A stretch of DNA of 64,000 bases from Geminicoccus roseus DSM 18922 (GTDB lineage Bacteria; Pseudomonadota; Alphaproteobacteria; Geminicoccales; Geminicoccaceae). The position numbers and the translations under genes are program-made. The stretch is from the NCBI RefSeq assembly GCF_000427665.1, contig NZ_KE386572.1, forward strand, positions 1,219,117 through 1,283,116, written 5' to 3'. Each line of letters opens with the position of its first letter. Position 1 is the first letter of the stretch. Shown here piece by piece: positions 25,599-34,290 of this stretch. The notes under the pieces were generated by a model. It was given only the letters and a program-made list of their open reading frames with translations, was not told where the DNA came from and searched no databases.

Positions 25599-25828
25599 CG
25601 GTAGTCCATGACTTTCAGGTAGCTGCTCGGGGAGGTGGTGATGCGTCGACGGCGCCGGGGCGAGCCGCGGACAGGCGGCAAGGAGACTGGCCGCGCCAGT
25701 GCGGTTAGCATCCGGTGCGCCTGGCGCTGGTCGGTCCCGGCGGCGGTCAGGAACGCCATGCCGATCGAGAACGCCGCCAAGGCCAGGAAATGCAGCGGGG
25801 TTGGCTGGCTGGGTGGCTGACGGATCAC
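25595..25828 (-). CDS. Small membrane protein, 77 residues
   Basis: One hydrophobic helix near the N-terminus (LHFLALAAFSIGMAFLTAA) and a very basic C-terminus (SPRRRRRI), consistent with a single-pass inner-membrane protein with the basic tail in the cytosol. Function unknown. It overlaps both neighbours by 4 bases. Confidence 0.55.
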   Translation of the reverse strand: MIRQPPSQPTPLHFLALAAFSIGMAFLTAAGTDQRQAHRMLTALARPVSLPPVRGSPRRRRRITTSPSSYLKVMDYR

Positions 25829-26052
25829 CGCTCGCCCTCCCGCTGGCGGTAGTGCCTGGGGGTGTCGCCGAACGGATCCATCATCGGATCGAGCCGGGCT
25901 TCCAGCCGATCGAGCTGAGCCAAGGAGCGATGCAGCGAGCGGCGCAGATGCCAGACGGTCTCCAGCGCATCGTCGACATCACCAAGCGTCAACGAGAAGG
26001 CGAGCCGGCGGCCCATCAGCCGAGCGGCAACCAAACGTCGTTCTAGTCGCAT
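25825..26052 (-). CDS. Hypothetical 75-residue helical protein
   Basis: A helical, arginine-rich product (MRLERRLVAARLMGRRLAFS, WHLRRSLHRSLAQLDRLEAR). The ATG at 26052 lies inside the end of the upstream gene (10-base overlap) and its stop overlaps the next start, which supports it as real; the longer frame to 26289 overlaps the upstream gene and is unlikely. Confidence 0.5.
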   Translation of the reverse strand: MRLERRLVAARLMGRRLAFSLTLGDVDDALETVWHLRRSLHRSLAQLDRLEARLDPMMDPFGDTPRHYRQREGER

Positions 26053-26252
26053 GTGACGATCTCCAGGGTCCGGGGCTGCCCATCCGGCGACCGCTCCATG
26101 CGGAAGCGGCGCGGCTCTGGCACAGGCGTTGGTGCGGGCATTGGTGTTTGGGTGATCGCCGGTAGTGGGTGCCGAACTGATGGGCGGACTTCGACCTTCA
26201 CTTCGAGCCAGCGGCGGTCGTGGGTGCGCACGGCAATGCGGCGGTGCCTCAT
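26043..26252 (-). CDS. Hypothetical 69-residue protein
   Basis: Basic N-terminus (MRHRRIAVRTHDRRWLEVKV), a proline-rich middle and no recognised domain. It overlaps the upstream gene by 4 bases and the downstream gene by 10, so its place in the operon is the main evidence. Confidence 0.5.
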   Translation of the reverse strand: MRHRRIAVRTHDRRWLEVKVEVRPSVRHPLPAITQTPMPAPTPVPEPRRFRMERSPDGQPRTLEIVTCD

Positions 26253-26632
26253 CGGCTGAACTCCCGCTCGATTGCGTCCAGCTCGCCACGCACCACCACC
26301 TCGGCCGGATCAGCTGTGAGGGTGGAACTCAGGCCGCGCTTGGCGGCACGCTCGATCCGGTCGATATCAAAGTCAGTGCGACACTCGCCATGCAGCGAGG
26401 TGCCATCCGCAAGGGAGACGGCTGGGGTTCCGCGCCGTGCCATCGGCAAGCCACACCAACGGCAGGTGGAGCCATCGAGCAGTCTCAGCAGATCGGGCTT
26501 GAGCTGTCGGATAGACTCGACAGTCACAGCATCGAGAGCGCCGGCAGGTGCCTTGAAGGACAGTTCGGCACCGCGAGCACGCAGCTCGATGCCATTGGCC
26601 GTGAGCCTGCGGAGGAGATCGAGGGGGGCCAT
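26249..26632 (-). CDS. TubC-docking-like N-terminal domain plus CxxC zinc-binding segment
   Basis: Residues 1-48 (LLRRLTANGIELRARGAELS, TVESIRQLKPDLLRLL) resemble the TubC N-terminal docking fold that recurs in phage-type proteins encoded next to primases. A CRWCGLPM motif with HGEC downstream could bind zinc. The gene shares one base with the stop of the PrimPol gene (TGATG) and overlaps the next gene by 4. It is probably an accessory replication protein working with the primase. Confidence 0.65.
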   Translation of the reverse strand: MAPLDLLRRLTANGIELRARGAELSFKAPAGALDAVTVESIRQLKPDLLRLLDGSTCRWCGLPMARRGTPAVSLADGTSLHGECRTDFDIDRIERAAKRGLSSTLTADPAEVVVRGELDAIEREFSR

Positions 26633-29265
26633 CAGATCACCCCCTCGACATACTCGGCCCGCGGGTTATGCGACTTTCGCGGGTTCCGTTCCGCCCATTC
26701 TATGTAATTGTCATGCGTGTCTGTACGTGTGTCATCTGACTGACACTTCGCGTAAGGGGACGGTGGCGAACTCGCGAAAGTCGCGAAACCCGCAAGTTCA
26801 TCGGCGGTGACCACCCGCCAGAGGAGCCCGGTACGCCGCCCTTCCCCCTTTTCGAAGCGACGACCGTCCTCGATCCGCCCCTCGTGCCTGGCAACGAACC
26901 AACCGAGCTTGCGGAGGTTGATGCCGTCACGGTCTCCAGCAGCCACATGCATGGCGTCGCGCAGGGCGTCCGGTGCCTGCTTGATCGCCGCGGCAAGCGT
27001 CATCTCATCGGACCCGAAGGCGTCGTACCAAGCGCCAGTGAGCTGGCTGAGCTTTTCCCGGACTGGATCACGCGCCTCAGCTGCGGCTCGGGTGAGGCAG
27101 GGGTCTGCCATCCCGAGCCAGACGAGCGGGAAGCGGCACCATTGCTGCCATGCCTCGAAGCGCCCGAAGGTCGGCAGTTCCTGTTTCGGCGACCCAGCGG
27201 CCAGATAGGCGCGGATGATCGTCAGCGCCGCAACCGCCAGCTCTCCCCGTCGCGCCGGAACTTCCTGGTGAAGATCGACCTGGAATGTACGCTCCTCGGG
27301 TCGCTCGACCTGCGGATCGATACGGCAGATAAGAACACGGGTCGTGAGGTCACCGGCAATCGTGATGTTGTTCCCGGTCGCGGCCCAGGTGGTGCAGGTG
27401 GGCACCGTGATCGTCTTGGTCTGGCCAAGCAGGCGGTCGCGGAAGATCGGCTCCGTCAGCACCGAGCAGAGAGTATCCGATCCGAGCGGGCGTTCGACGT
27501 TGTCGATCAACGCAAGAGCATCGCCCTCCATCAGGATGGCGAGAACACGCTTCCGCTCGCTTTCCGTGTCATCGGCCTGGCTCATCATCGCCGGTGCGCG
27601 GCCGCTCGCGATGTAGCTGGCAACGGTCGCCAGCAGTGATTTGCCGCTCCCCATCTTCGGCGCGGTCAGGATCGACATGGGCGCCGCTCGCAAAGAGCGA
27701 CGGACCAGGGCCGTCAGAATCATAGAGACCGCGACGGACCGATCCGCTTCGCTTGCGAACGGGAAGCCAGCTAGAATGCCCGTGAGGACCGCCAATGCCG
27801 CCTGTGCCTCATCCCTGCTCGGCTGCTGCGGTACCTCCGGGAACGCCGTATTGCCGACATCCAGGTAGAGCCCGGTGGCACGGTCGTAGCCCGGCTGATC
27901 CAGGACCGAACCATCTGGACGCAACGTCGGAGCCTCAATGATGCCGAGGAGTGGCGGGATCGACGGCCACGCTCCCACCGCAGCCAGCAGGGCTTCGGCA
28001 ACCTCTTTCGGGCAGTCGGCCGGGTGCCACTCCTGCGAGCGCTTGTCGAACCGCTTGAACAGGATCCGATTATTAAGGAGCAGCCGCATAGTTGGGACGT
28101 CGTACGGCACGATGCCGAGCGAACCCTGCGAGCGGCGGATGCCGTCAGACGAAGGATCCAAGCGTCGAGCTACCCGGACCAGCTGAGAACCACGCTGGTG
28201 AACGTCACCATCCACGCCCGCGATGCGCTCACAACGCTCCACGGTCTTGTGCAGCCATCCGCCAGCCAGACGCTCCTCTGGACGCTCGTCGTCCCGCGCC
28301 TCACCCACAGGGGCCGATCGCAGGGCATCCATGATGCGCCCGATGCGCCGGGCGGCAGCATCCTGTCGGAGCTTTCCACTACCGATCTGGCCGTGCCGGT
28401 AAAGCCTGAGCGTGACGGCGATCTCGGGAAACGGCACCCCCTGCTGATATAGCCAGACGGCGAGCGAGAAGTCCTTTCCGCTGGCGCTCTCATCGCCCCC
28501 GGGTCCGAGCTTCACCCCTGTTTCCCAAGCCCGCGCGAACTCCGGCTCTGTCTTGAGCAGATCGGTCACACGTTGCGGTAGATCGGAGGCAAAAATCTCC
28601 GCCCTGTCCGAGAAGGCGCCCGCGGCCCTGGTCTTGCGCCCCTCCTTTCGGTTCGTGCGCTTCTTCGCCTCCATCGCGGCGACCAATTCATCGACCGGGG
28701 CCGTGACATCGCGCAGTTCTAGTGGCGTACCCGCCAAAGGCAGGCCGGTCAGCGCGAAGAAGCGTTTCGTACAATACAGGCCGATCTCAGGTGTCTCATG
28801 CCCGTGACCACCAGCGCCCTCCGGGATCGGTTCATCCGCGAGGGTAATCTCCTTACCACTGACCGGTGGCTTGCCCTGGTAGATGCCGTAGGCTTTGACG
28901 CCGGTGCCGGATGGGGACACTTCCGTGTAGGTTGCAAGCCGGTCCAGCCACTGCCTTGCCCAGGGCATGATCTCGCCCGTAGTCGGGGACCGGCACAGGT
29001 CGAAGTCACAGCCGATCAGGAACGTGCCGTTGTTCAGATCGCCGAGGAACACGGTAAGGCCGTCGAATCGGCCATGCCGAAGCCCAAGTTCGGCATTGGG
29101 GAGCGTATCCCACGTCGAGGGATCGTTTGATTTCGCCCGGCCATTCCGACCGAGGGGCATCCGCGGCACCTTGGTCTTGCGGCCGTCAATCGTTTCCGCA
29201 CGCCAGACCCCGAAGCGGCTACCGTGGCGGCTGAAGAGATCGCGCAGGATCGCACGGCCATCCAT
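26632..29265 (-). CDS. Primase-polymerase/helicase replication protein
   Basis: An 877-residue product. The N-terminus resembles NrS-1-type PrimPol: FLIGCDFDLC supplies catalytic Asp residues (about residues 82-87) and TYTEVSPSGTGVKAYG follows. A helical linker leads to a C-terminal helicase with Walker A (APKMGSGKSLLA, about residue 540), Walker B-like GDALALIDNVE, and a sensor-like WAATGNNITI. It would prime and unwind DNA for replication of the excised element. The start is the ATG at 29265, sharing a base with the upstream stop (TAATG); 13 upstream codons are open but unlikely. Confidence 0.85.
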   Translation of the reverse strand: MDGRAILRDLFSRHGSRFGVWRAETIDGRKTKVPRMPLGRNGRAKSNDPSTWDTLPNAELGLRHGRFDGLTVFLGDLNNGTFLIGCDFDLCRSPTTGEIMPWARQWLDRLATYTEVSPSGTGVKAYGIYQGKPPVSGKEITLADEPIPEGAGGHGHETPEIGLYCTKRFFALTGLPLAGTPLELRDVTAPVDELVAAMEAKKRTNRKEGRKTRAAGAFSDRAEIFASDLPQRVTDLLKTEPEFARAWETGVKLGPGGDESASGKDFSLAVWLYQQGVPFPEIAVTLRLYRHGQIGSGKLRQDAAARRIGRIMDALRSAPVGEARDDERPEERLAGGWLHKTVERCERIAGVDGDVHQRGSQLVRVARRLDPSSDGIRRSQGSLGIVPYDVPTMRLLLNNRILFKRFDKRSQEWHPADCPKEVAEALLAAVGAWPSIPPLLGIIEAPTLRPDGSVLDQPGYDRATGLYLDVGNTAFPEVPQQPSRDEAQAALAVLTGILAGFPFASEADRSVAVSMILTALVRRSLRAAPMSILTAPKMGSGKSLLATVASYIASGRAPAMMSQADDTESERKRVLAILMEGDALALIDNVERPLGSDTLCSVLTEPIFRDRLLGQTKTITVPTCTTWAATGNNITIAGDLTTRVLICRIDPQVERPEERTFQVDLHQEVPARRGELAVAALTIIRAYLAAGSPKQELPTFGRFEAWQQWCRFPLVWLGMADPCLTRAAAEARDPVREKLSQLTGAWYDAFGSDEMTLAAAIKQAPDALRDAMHVAAGDRDGINLRKLGWFVARHEGRIEDGRRFEKGEGRRTGLLWRVVTADELAGFATFASSPPSPYAKCQSDDTRTDTHDNYIEWAERNPRKSHNPRAEYVEGVI

Positions 29266-29546
29266 TAGCACCGCTCCCTGATCGGCTGGTTTTCGTCGAC
29301 CCACCGGAAGCGGTCGAGGTTGAGGCGCTGCTCCTCGACCACCGCAATCAGGCGCGGAAAGGGGAGCTTCGATGCGTGGGTAGAACGCAGCCGCAGTTCG
29401 ATCGCCGCCTGACGCAGAAGTTCACGGGCTCGTCCGCGAGAGGTGTCTTTGTTCTTCGGCTTGGGCGCGCTATACTTTGCAGCGTCCTCGCTCGCCCGGT
29501 TGGCCTCGTCCCCACGTCGGCCGCCGGGCACCTCCTCGCTCCTCAT
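29265..29546 (-). CDS. Hypothetical 93-residue basic protein
   Basis: Basic and polar, helical C-terminal half (ARELLRQAAIELRLRST, LPFPRLIAVVEEQRL). It begins 2 bases after the AlpA-like gene and shares a base with the primase start, so it belongs to the replication operon. No family recognised. Confidence 0.55.
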   Translation of the reverse strand: MRSEEVPGGRRGDEANRASEDAAKYSAPKPKNKDTSRGRARELLRQAAIELRLRSTHASKLPFPRLIAVVEEQRLNLDRFRWVDENQPIRERC

Positions 29547-29548
29547 CG

Positions 29549-29791
29549 TTAGGCGGCCAAGCCGGTCTTGCCGACAAAACGAGGCAGCGCCTGAATGAGG
29601 GTCTTGAGGCTGTCGTAATCGACCAGCGTTTTTGAGCCGGCCTTCACGAAGACCAGGTCACCGCGGGCGTTCGCCCGATAGAGCGACGTTCGGCTGTATC
29701 CGCTGATACGCTCCGCTTCCGGGATAGATACAGCGAGCGGCTTCAGAACGCTTTCGCTTGGCCCCGAGCCAACACGATGAAAGTGATGCAT
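29549..29791 (-). CDS. AlpA/excisionase-type HTH regulator
   Basis: An 80-residue product with the MerR-like helix-turn-helix of AlpA/Xis proteins (SIPEAERISGYSRTSLYRAN, then LVFVKAGSKTLVDYDSLKTL). Such proteins switch on integrase/excision and replication genes in P4-like elements and satellites. It heads the long minus-strand operon, about 100 bases from the 29890 gene, so its promoter probably lies at 29792-29889. Confidence 0.8.
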   Translation of the reverse strand: MHHFHRVGSGPSESVLKPLAVSIPEAERISGYSRTSLYRANARGDLVFVKAGSKTLVDYDSLKTLIQALPRFVGKTGLAA

Positions 29792-29889
29792 CTGTCCGGT
29801 CCTTTGCCGTGAGACGGCGAGGTGTTCCCGGGCGTAGCAGTAGCTTAGTTGCTTTCGTGGAACCGAGCCTTAGCCACGAAGAAAATGCA

Positions 29890-30501
29890 TCAGAGACCGA
29901 GCTCGGTCAGCCAAGGGTAGATGGTGTCCTTGGAGACCCCAAATTTCTTGCCAAGATCAACTGCGATCCGGTTCCGCGAGTAGGTCGGGTGCCGCTGGCG
30001 TATTTCCTCGGCCTCAGCGCAGATTTCGGCCCTGAACTTGTGCTCACGTGCCACCGTTGCTTTTCGGCCATTGCTCACGCCATCTGCACGTTGCTTGGCG
30101 CCGCCCGCAGCATCCGAAGCGCTGATTAGCCAGAACCCTAGTCGACTGAAGGCAGCTCCAATCGCGATCGCTCGGCCGATGGCATTGTCCTCTTGCCCGG
30201 TTCGTCGCGACTCATCGAGATCATCGAGGCGCGCCTGCAGAGCTCGCAGATCACCTCGAAGATCGGGCCAATGTCCGGCTGGCCGGGGCACCTCTTCATA
30301 GGAAGCACATAGCTTCTCAATGGTGGACCTGATCACGCGGAGTGCGTTCTCACCCGCTTGGTCGGGATATTGGTTATGGTCCAGCATCGTGAGCGGCAGT
30401 CCGGATTCTGCGCGCTGGAGTGCGGATCGCTCAGTTTCGTCTAGGCAGCCCCACAACGTTTCAGCCTCGGCCCGTACTTTCGCCCTGCGCTCCTTGATCA
30501 C
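29890..30501 (-). CDS. Hypothetical protein with C-terminal HTH, coupled to integrase
   Basis: A 203-residue product from GTG at 30501, which overlaps the integrase stop (GTGA). The N-terminal part is helical (RRAKVRAEAETLWGCLDETE); the C-terminus (SRNRIAVDLGKKFGVSKDTI, YPWLTELGL) is a helix-turn-helix like that found in resolvases and transposase-type proteins. It may regulate excision or the leftward operon. No family name is assignable. Confidence 0.65.
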   Translation of the reverse strand: MIKERRAKVRAEAETLWGCLDETERSALQRAESGLPLTMLDHNQYPDQAGENALRVIRSTIEKLCASYEEVPRPAGHWPDLRGDLRALQARLDDLDESRRTGQEDNAIGRAIAIGAAFSRLGFWLISASDAAGGAKQRADGVSNGRKATVAREHKFRAEICAEAEEIRQRHPTYSRNRIAVDLGKKFGVSKDTIYPWLTELGL

Positions 30502-31781
30502 TGTGCTCTCCCAGGGACCATTACCAAGGGATCTGACGGCTGAGGCCCAACATAGGTCACCCAAGCTTCCATTAGTGCCCGCCGTCGATCGAGTAGATCG
30601 CCCCGCGCATAGGCTGCCTCAGCCCTGTCCTTGATGGTGTGGGCGAGCGCCGCCTCGACCACCTCGCGCGGGAATTCGGTGGCGTCGCCGGCCCATGTCC
30701 TGAACGTCGCGCGGAACCCATGCGCAGTGATTGGTCGACCATCCTGGTCAGCCCAAACAGGCGGGTGCTCTCTTCCCTTGTCATTGGTCTTCGGCCCCTG
30801 CATGCGCCGCAGCAGCATCAAGAACGCCATCGACGAGAGCGGCGACTTCGGGCGCGGGCCGGGGAACACGTAATCGTCCGACTTCTTACGGAGCGGCGCC
30901 ATCTGCTTCAGAATGGCGAGGGCAGCCGAAGAGAGTGCCACACGATGCTGCCTACCACTCTTCATGCGCTTGCCCGGGATCGTCCAGATGCCGTGCTCCT
31001 CGTCGATCTCATGCCACGTGGCACCCATCACCTCGTTGGTGCGTGCTGCCGTCAAGATCAGGAACTCCAGCGCCCGGGCGGCCGTGGCCGGACGCTTGCG
31101 GAGCTCGGCCATGAACGCCGGCAACTTGCGCCAGGGCAACGCCGGCTGGTTCTCGACGGGCTGTAGCTTGCGCACATTGGGCAAGGCATGGCGGAGATCG
31201 GCCAAGCGTGCCGGATTCGTCGCCTCGCGCAAGCCATCGGATGCGGCGAAGTCCAGTATCGTCTCGATCCGACCGCGCAGCCGGCTGGCGGTCTCCGGCG
31301 TCTTCGTCCAGATCGGCTCCAGGATCGCCAGCACGTCGGCGCGGTCGATCTGTGCAACGTCCTGCTTGCCGATCTGCGGATAGGCATAGGTGGCGAGCGT
31401 GTTCTTCCACTGCTGCCGGTGCTTGGGGTTGCGCCAGGTCGCCTCGTGCTTTGCGATGTAGCGCTCAGCTAGCACCTGGAACGATCGCTGCTCGGCGTCC
31501 TGAACCTGGCGAGCCAGAGCAGCGCGACCGACCTTGCGAGCCGTGATCGGATCCTCGCCCGAACGAAGCTTCTCCCGCGCCTCCGCAGCCGACTGACGAG
31601 CGGTGGCAAGAGAGACCTCTGGGTAACTCCCGAGCCCCATGTCGCGCTGCTTGGTGCCCAGCCGGTAGCGAAGCACCCAGCCTTTCCGCCCGTCGGGCCG
31701 GACAAGCAGGTAGAGGCCGTTGCCGTCGTTGTAGCGCCCCGGCTTGGTCTCTGATCTGGCTCGGACTGCCGACAGTTTCAT
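30498..31781 (-). CDS. P4-type tyrosine integrase
   Basis: A 427-residue site-specific recombinase that inserts the element at the tRNA-Ser 3' end. It has a DUF4102 arm-binding N-terminus (GRYNDGNGLYLLVRPDGRKG), a core-binding SAM-like domain (FQVLAERYIAKHEATWRNPK), and a catalytic domain with Arg I (ILTAARTNEVMGATW), the HGFRATFRTW box (His-x-x-Arg) and the C-terminal HTIKDRAEAAYARGD containing the likely nucleophile Tyr. Length is standard. The gene starts 180 bases inside the right attachment repeat and is transcribed into the element, at the end opposite the tRNA. Confidence 0.95.
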   Translation of the reverse strand: MKLSAVRARSETKPGRYNDGNGLYLLVRPDGRKGWVLRYRLGTKQRDMGLGSYPEVSLATARQSAAEAREKLRSGEDPITARKVGRAALARQVQDAEQRSFQVLAERYIAKHEATWRNPKHRQQWKNTLATYAYPQIGKQDVAQIDRADVLAILEPIWTKTPETASRLRGRIETILDFAASDGLREATNPARLADLRHALPNVRKLQPVENQPALPWRKLPAFMAELRKRPATAARALEFLILTAARTNEVMGATWHEIDEEHGIWTIPGKRMKSGRQHRVALSSAALAILKQMAPLRKKSDDYVFPGPRPKSPLSSMAFLMLLRRMQGPKTNDKGREHPPVWADQDGRPITAHGFRATFRTWAGDATEFPREVVEAALAHTIKDRAEAAYARGDLLDRRRALMEAWVTYVGPQPSDPLVMVPGRAQ

Positions 31782-31961
31782 GCCGAGAAATCTCCGCCAA
31801 ACCCGATTGGTCCCTACGCTGGTCCCTATCTACCGGCTTGAACGGAGAGAAACAAGGTGACATGCCCAGACACGATGAAGCCGCTAACAGGCTGACGTGT
31901 TGAAGCTATCTCGGCTACCATCGAAAGGGGCTGGAACAGCCAGACACGGGGATAAGGAGGA

Positions 31962-31977
31962 CTGTCCCTCCGCCAGC
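31962..31977 (+). repeat. attR: 16-bp copy of the tRNA-Ser 3' end
   Basis: CTGTCCCTCCGCCAGC, identical to 9655-9670 and in the same orientation. It lies upstream of the integrase start and 40 bases before the IS481-type element. Confidence 0.9.
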
Positions 31978-32017
31978 TACTTCATGCTAAGAAAATTTCT
32001 GTAATTTCAGTCTTAGG

Positions 32018-33120
32018 TGTGGGGTTTGTAGACCTCGTTGCACCTCGCCGGGCCCGTCCGGCTCCGCTATCGCCTGATCCCATCGCGTCACGGTGGAAGC
32101 CGCTTCTGGCGGCAAGGAGGCGGGATGGATACACGCACTCGGCTCGGTTGGATCCGGCTCTACAAGGAGATCGGCAATGCCGGCATCGTCTGTCGCCGCT
32201 GCGGCATCTCCCGCGGTAGCGTCCACGAACGTGGTGGCAGCGGTATCGGACAGAAGGTGCCGCAGGCCTGACGACCCGCAGCTCCCGACCGCACCGCTCA
32301 CCGGGCCGCAAGGTTCCGGAAAGAAGAAGCCCTGATCCTGGACCTGCGCCGCGGCCGCCGGCTCGGGATCAAGCGCCTGCGCAACGAGTGCATCCGCGAG
32401 CAGGCGCTCAAGCTCGCGCTGGATACCATCCACAAGGTCGTGGTCCGACACAGCGAGCGTTACCTCAAGCGGCGGCCGCTGCGGCGCAAGAGCACCAGGC
32501 GCTACAGCCGGCCCGTCCCTGGTGACCGGGTGCAGGTCAACGTCTGCAAGATCACGCCGAAGCCCTACCAGTACACCGCGATCGACGACTGCTCGCGCTT
32601 CCAGGTCACCGGAACCTATCCCCGCCGCACCGCGGCCAACACCATCCACTTCCTGAAGCGCGTGCGCGAGGAGCTGCCGTTCGCCATTCAGCGCATTCAG
32701 ACCGACCGCGGCCAGGAGTTCTTCGCCTACCAGGTCCAGGACCAGCTACGCGACTGGCACATCAAGTTCCGACCCATCCGGCCTCGCTCCCCGCACCTGA
32801 ACGGCAAGGTCGAGCGTGCCCAGCGTACGGCCCTGGAGGAATTCTGGCCATCCGTGGACCTGAAAGACGCATCGCTGCCCGATCAGCTCGATGAGTGGCA
32901 GACCTTCTACATTTGAGCCGCAGAGCGGATCAAAGCAACGTCCTCACGGCGCTCACGGCGGCCGCACGCCGATCGACCGGGTCTGTGAGCTGATCGCCAA
33001 GATCCCGCTCGGCGAGGACGTCTGAGCTGCCTACGACCCGACCAAGGAACGTGTCCGCACCCAGGACTACCACTGGGACTCTACCTTCGCGCGCATGCAA
33101 CGATGAACACAGACCCTACA
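32018..33120 (+). mobile_element. Degenerate IS481-type insertion sequence
   Basis: About 1.1 kb bounded by imperfect inverted ends (TGTGGGGTTTGTAG at 32018-32031; the complement of 33107-33120 reads TGTAGGGTCTGTGT, 10 of 14 matching). It contains one broken transposase gene. The right end abuts a truncated IS5-type transposase start, so the insertion appears nested in an older element. Confidence 0.7.
32125..33106 (+). pseudogene. IS481-family transposase, disrupted
   Basis: The start MDTRTRLGWIRLYKEIGNAG is followed by a frame change, then a long readable block with the DDE integrase core: TAIDDCSRFQVTG, IQTDRGQEFFAYQ and SPHLNGKVERAQRTALEEFW. After FPSVDLKDASLPDQLDEWQ the frame ends prematurely (TGA near 32914); the remaining C-terminal part (CELIAKIPLGEDV and TFARMQR) is readable only in other frames and with an in-frame stop. 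At least two frame changes and a stop make it inactive. The intact product would be about 320 residues. Confidence 0.8.
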
Positions 33121-33208
33121 CGTGATGCTGGGTCTTGCGGTGCGGGCGGCACGCTTCGATCAACGACGCCAGTATCGCCCAATGCCCATCCGTCAGAACG
33201 CTCGCCAT
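33121..33208 (-). pseudogene. IS5-type transposase N-terminal remnant
   Basis: From an ATG at 33208 the minus strand reads MASVLTDGHWAILASLIEAC then RPHRKTQHH, matching the start of IS5-group transposases (VLTDAQWAxLEPLIEACRP). It stops exactly at the IS481-type right end, so only about 29 codons remain. Confidence 0.65.
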
Positions 33209-33270
33209 CACCTCTCCCATCCGCTGCACGTCCAACAGATAGGGAGGAAGCGATCAGGAGCTAACGGGCC

Positions 33271-34290
33271 CTAACTCGTGTGCGAGGATAGAAGCTGCCT
33301 ACTTACTTCGCCAATTTGCAGGGCTGCTTCCTTCCGGAGCTCGCTCACGGCTTCCGGTACGGGTGAGTCAGTCTCAGTAAATTCGAGGCGGAAACGCATC
33401 GGGGAGACGCCCATGATCCGACGAAATGTAGAACTGAAAGCACTATCAGATGTATAGCCCAGCGAGGCGGCTATGGAGGATATGGGCTCTCGGCTGCGAC
33501 GCAGTCTGGCAGCGGCAAGACGCATCCGCCATCGCGCCACGTAGTACATTGGCGGAACACCCACCCCGGTCTTGAAGTGGTCGGCGAAGGTCGACCTTGA
33601 CTGGCCAGCGAGGCAAGCAAGCTCTGTCAGCGTCCAGCTTCGAGCCGGATCCGCATGGATCGCCTCGAAGGGCTTGCCGATGTGCGGGTCGGTGAGCCCG
33701 GCCAACCAGTTGCCGCTCTGTGGCGGCAGATCGGCGACGTAGTTGCGCAGCGCATGAATGAACATGAGGCGCAGCAGGTCGTTGCAGGCGAGGCGCGCGC
33801 CCGGCCGACAACTCCGCCACTCCCGGTCCAGCTGCTCCAGCAGCCAGTGGATGGCGATGGCAGCCTCGCCGGTGATCAGGATCGCCGCTGGCAGGACATC
33901 GGTGAGGATCATTCCGTTGACGGTGTCGAAGTGCACGCTGCCGCCGATCAGATGGGTATCCTCGCCATCGCCGCACTGGCCGCTCTGCCCGAAGCTTCCG
34001 AATACCTCCGCCGCAGGAACCGGTTGCACTTCCAGGGAGCTGGCGAGCGTGAAGTCGCCGCGGACAACAACGAAACAGTCGCCTTCCTCAAGCTTCTGCG
34101 GCGGGGCGCCGTCGCTCGTGGCGAGCCAGCATGTGCCCCGGCGCAGAACGCAGAACTTGATGTAGTCGGGAGCAGGCAGGCGGACGGCCCAGTTCCCTCC
34201 GGCGGTCAGCGTCACTGACGCTACCGCGTGTGCATCGACGAGCCGCAACACGTCAGAAAGGGCATCGTCCGGCGCACTCCGGACGATCAC
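33271..34290 (-). CDS. AraC-family regulator with cupin N-terminus
   Basis: A 339-residue product. The N-terminal cupin-type sensing domain (YIKFCVLRRGTCWLATS, EEGDCFVVVRGDF, LIGGSVHFD) is followed by a two-HTH AraC domain (WTLTELACLAGQSRSTFADH, FKTGVGVPPMYYVARWRMR, ISSIAASLGYTSDSAFSSTF, RRIMGVSPMRFR). The start is GTG at 34290. It is divergent from the SDR operon at 34375 with an 84-base gap, so it most likely controls that operon and itself. The inducer is unknown; relatives respond to aldehydes or oxidative compounds. Confidence 0.9.
   Translation of the reverse strand: MIVRSAPDDALSDVLRLVDAHAVASVTLTAGGNWAVRLPAPDYIKFCVLRRGTCWLATSDGAPPQKLEEGDCFVVVRGDFTLASSLEVQPVPAAEVFGSFGQSGQCGDGEDTHLIGGSVHFDTVNGMILTDVLPAAILITGEAAIAIHWLLEQLDREWRSCRPGARLACNDLLRLMFIHALRNYVADLPPQSGNWLAGLTDPHIGKPFEAIHADPARSWTLTELACLAGQSRSTFADHFKTGVGVPPMYYVARWRMRLAAARLRRSREPISSIAASLGYTSDSAFSSTFRRIMGVSPMRFRLEFTETDSPVPEAVSELRKEAALQIGEVSRQLLSSHTS

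Larger units (their letters stand above)
9655..31977. mobile_element. tRNA-Ser-integrated phage-satellite-like element, about 22.3 kb
   Basis: The element is delimited by an identical 16-bp sequence (CTGTCCCTCCGCCAGC) at the tRNA-Ser 3' end and at 31962-31977, just beyond a P4-type integrase. Inside are an AlpA-like regulator, a PrimPol-helicase, a DUF1376 replication protein, two Nu1-like terminase small-subunit homologues and a tail-spike-like protein. I could not find capsid, portal, protease, tail-tube or large terminase genes. The boundaries are seen directly; the satellite interpretation is inference from gene content. A decayed prophage is the main alternative, though the long, uninterrupted, overlapping gene order argues against decay. 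Confidence 0.85.
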
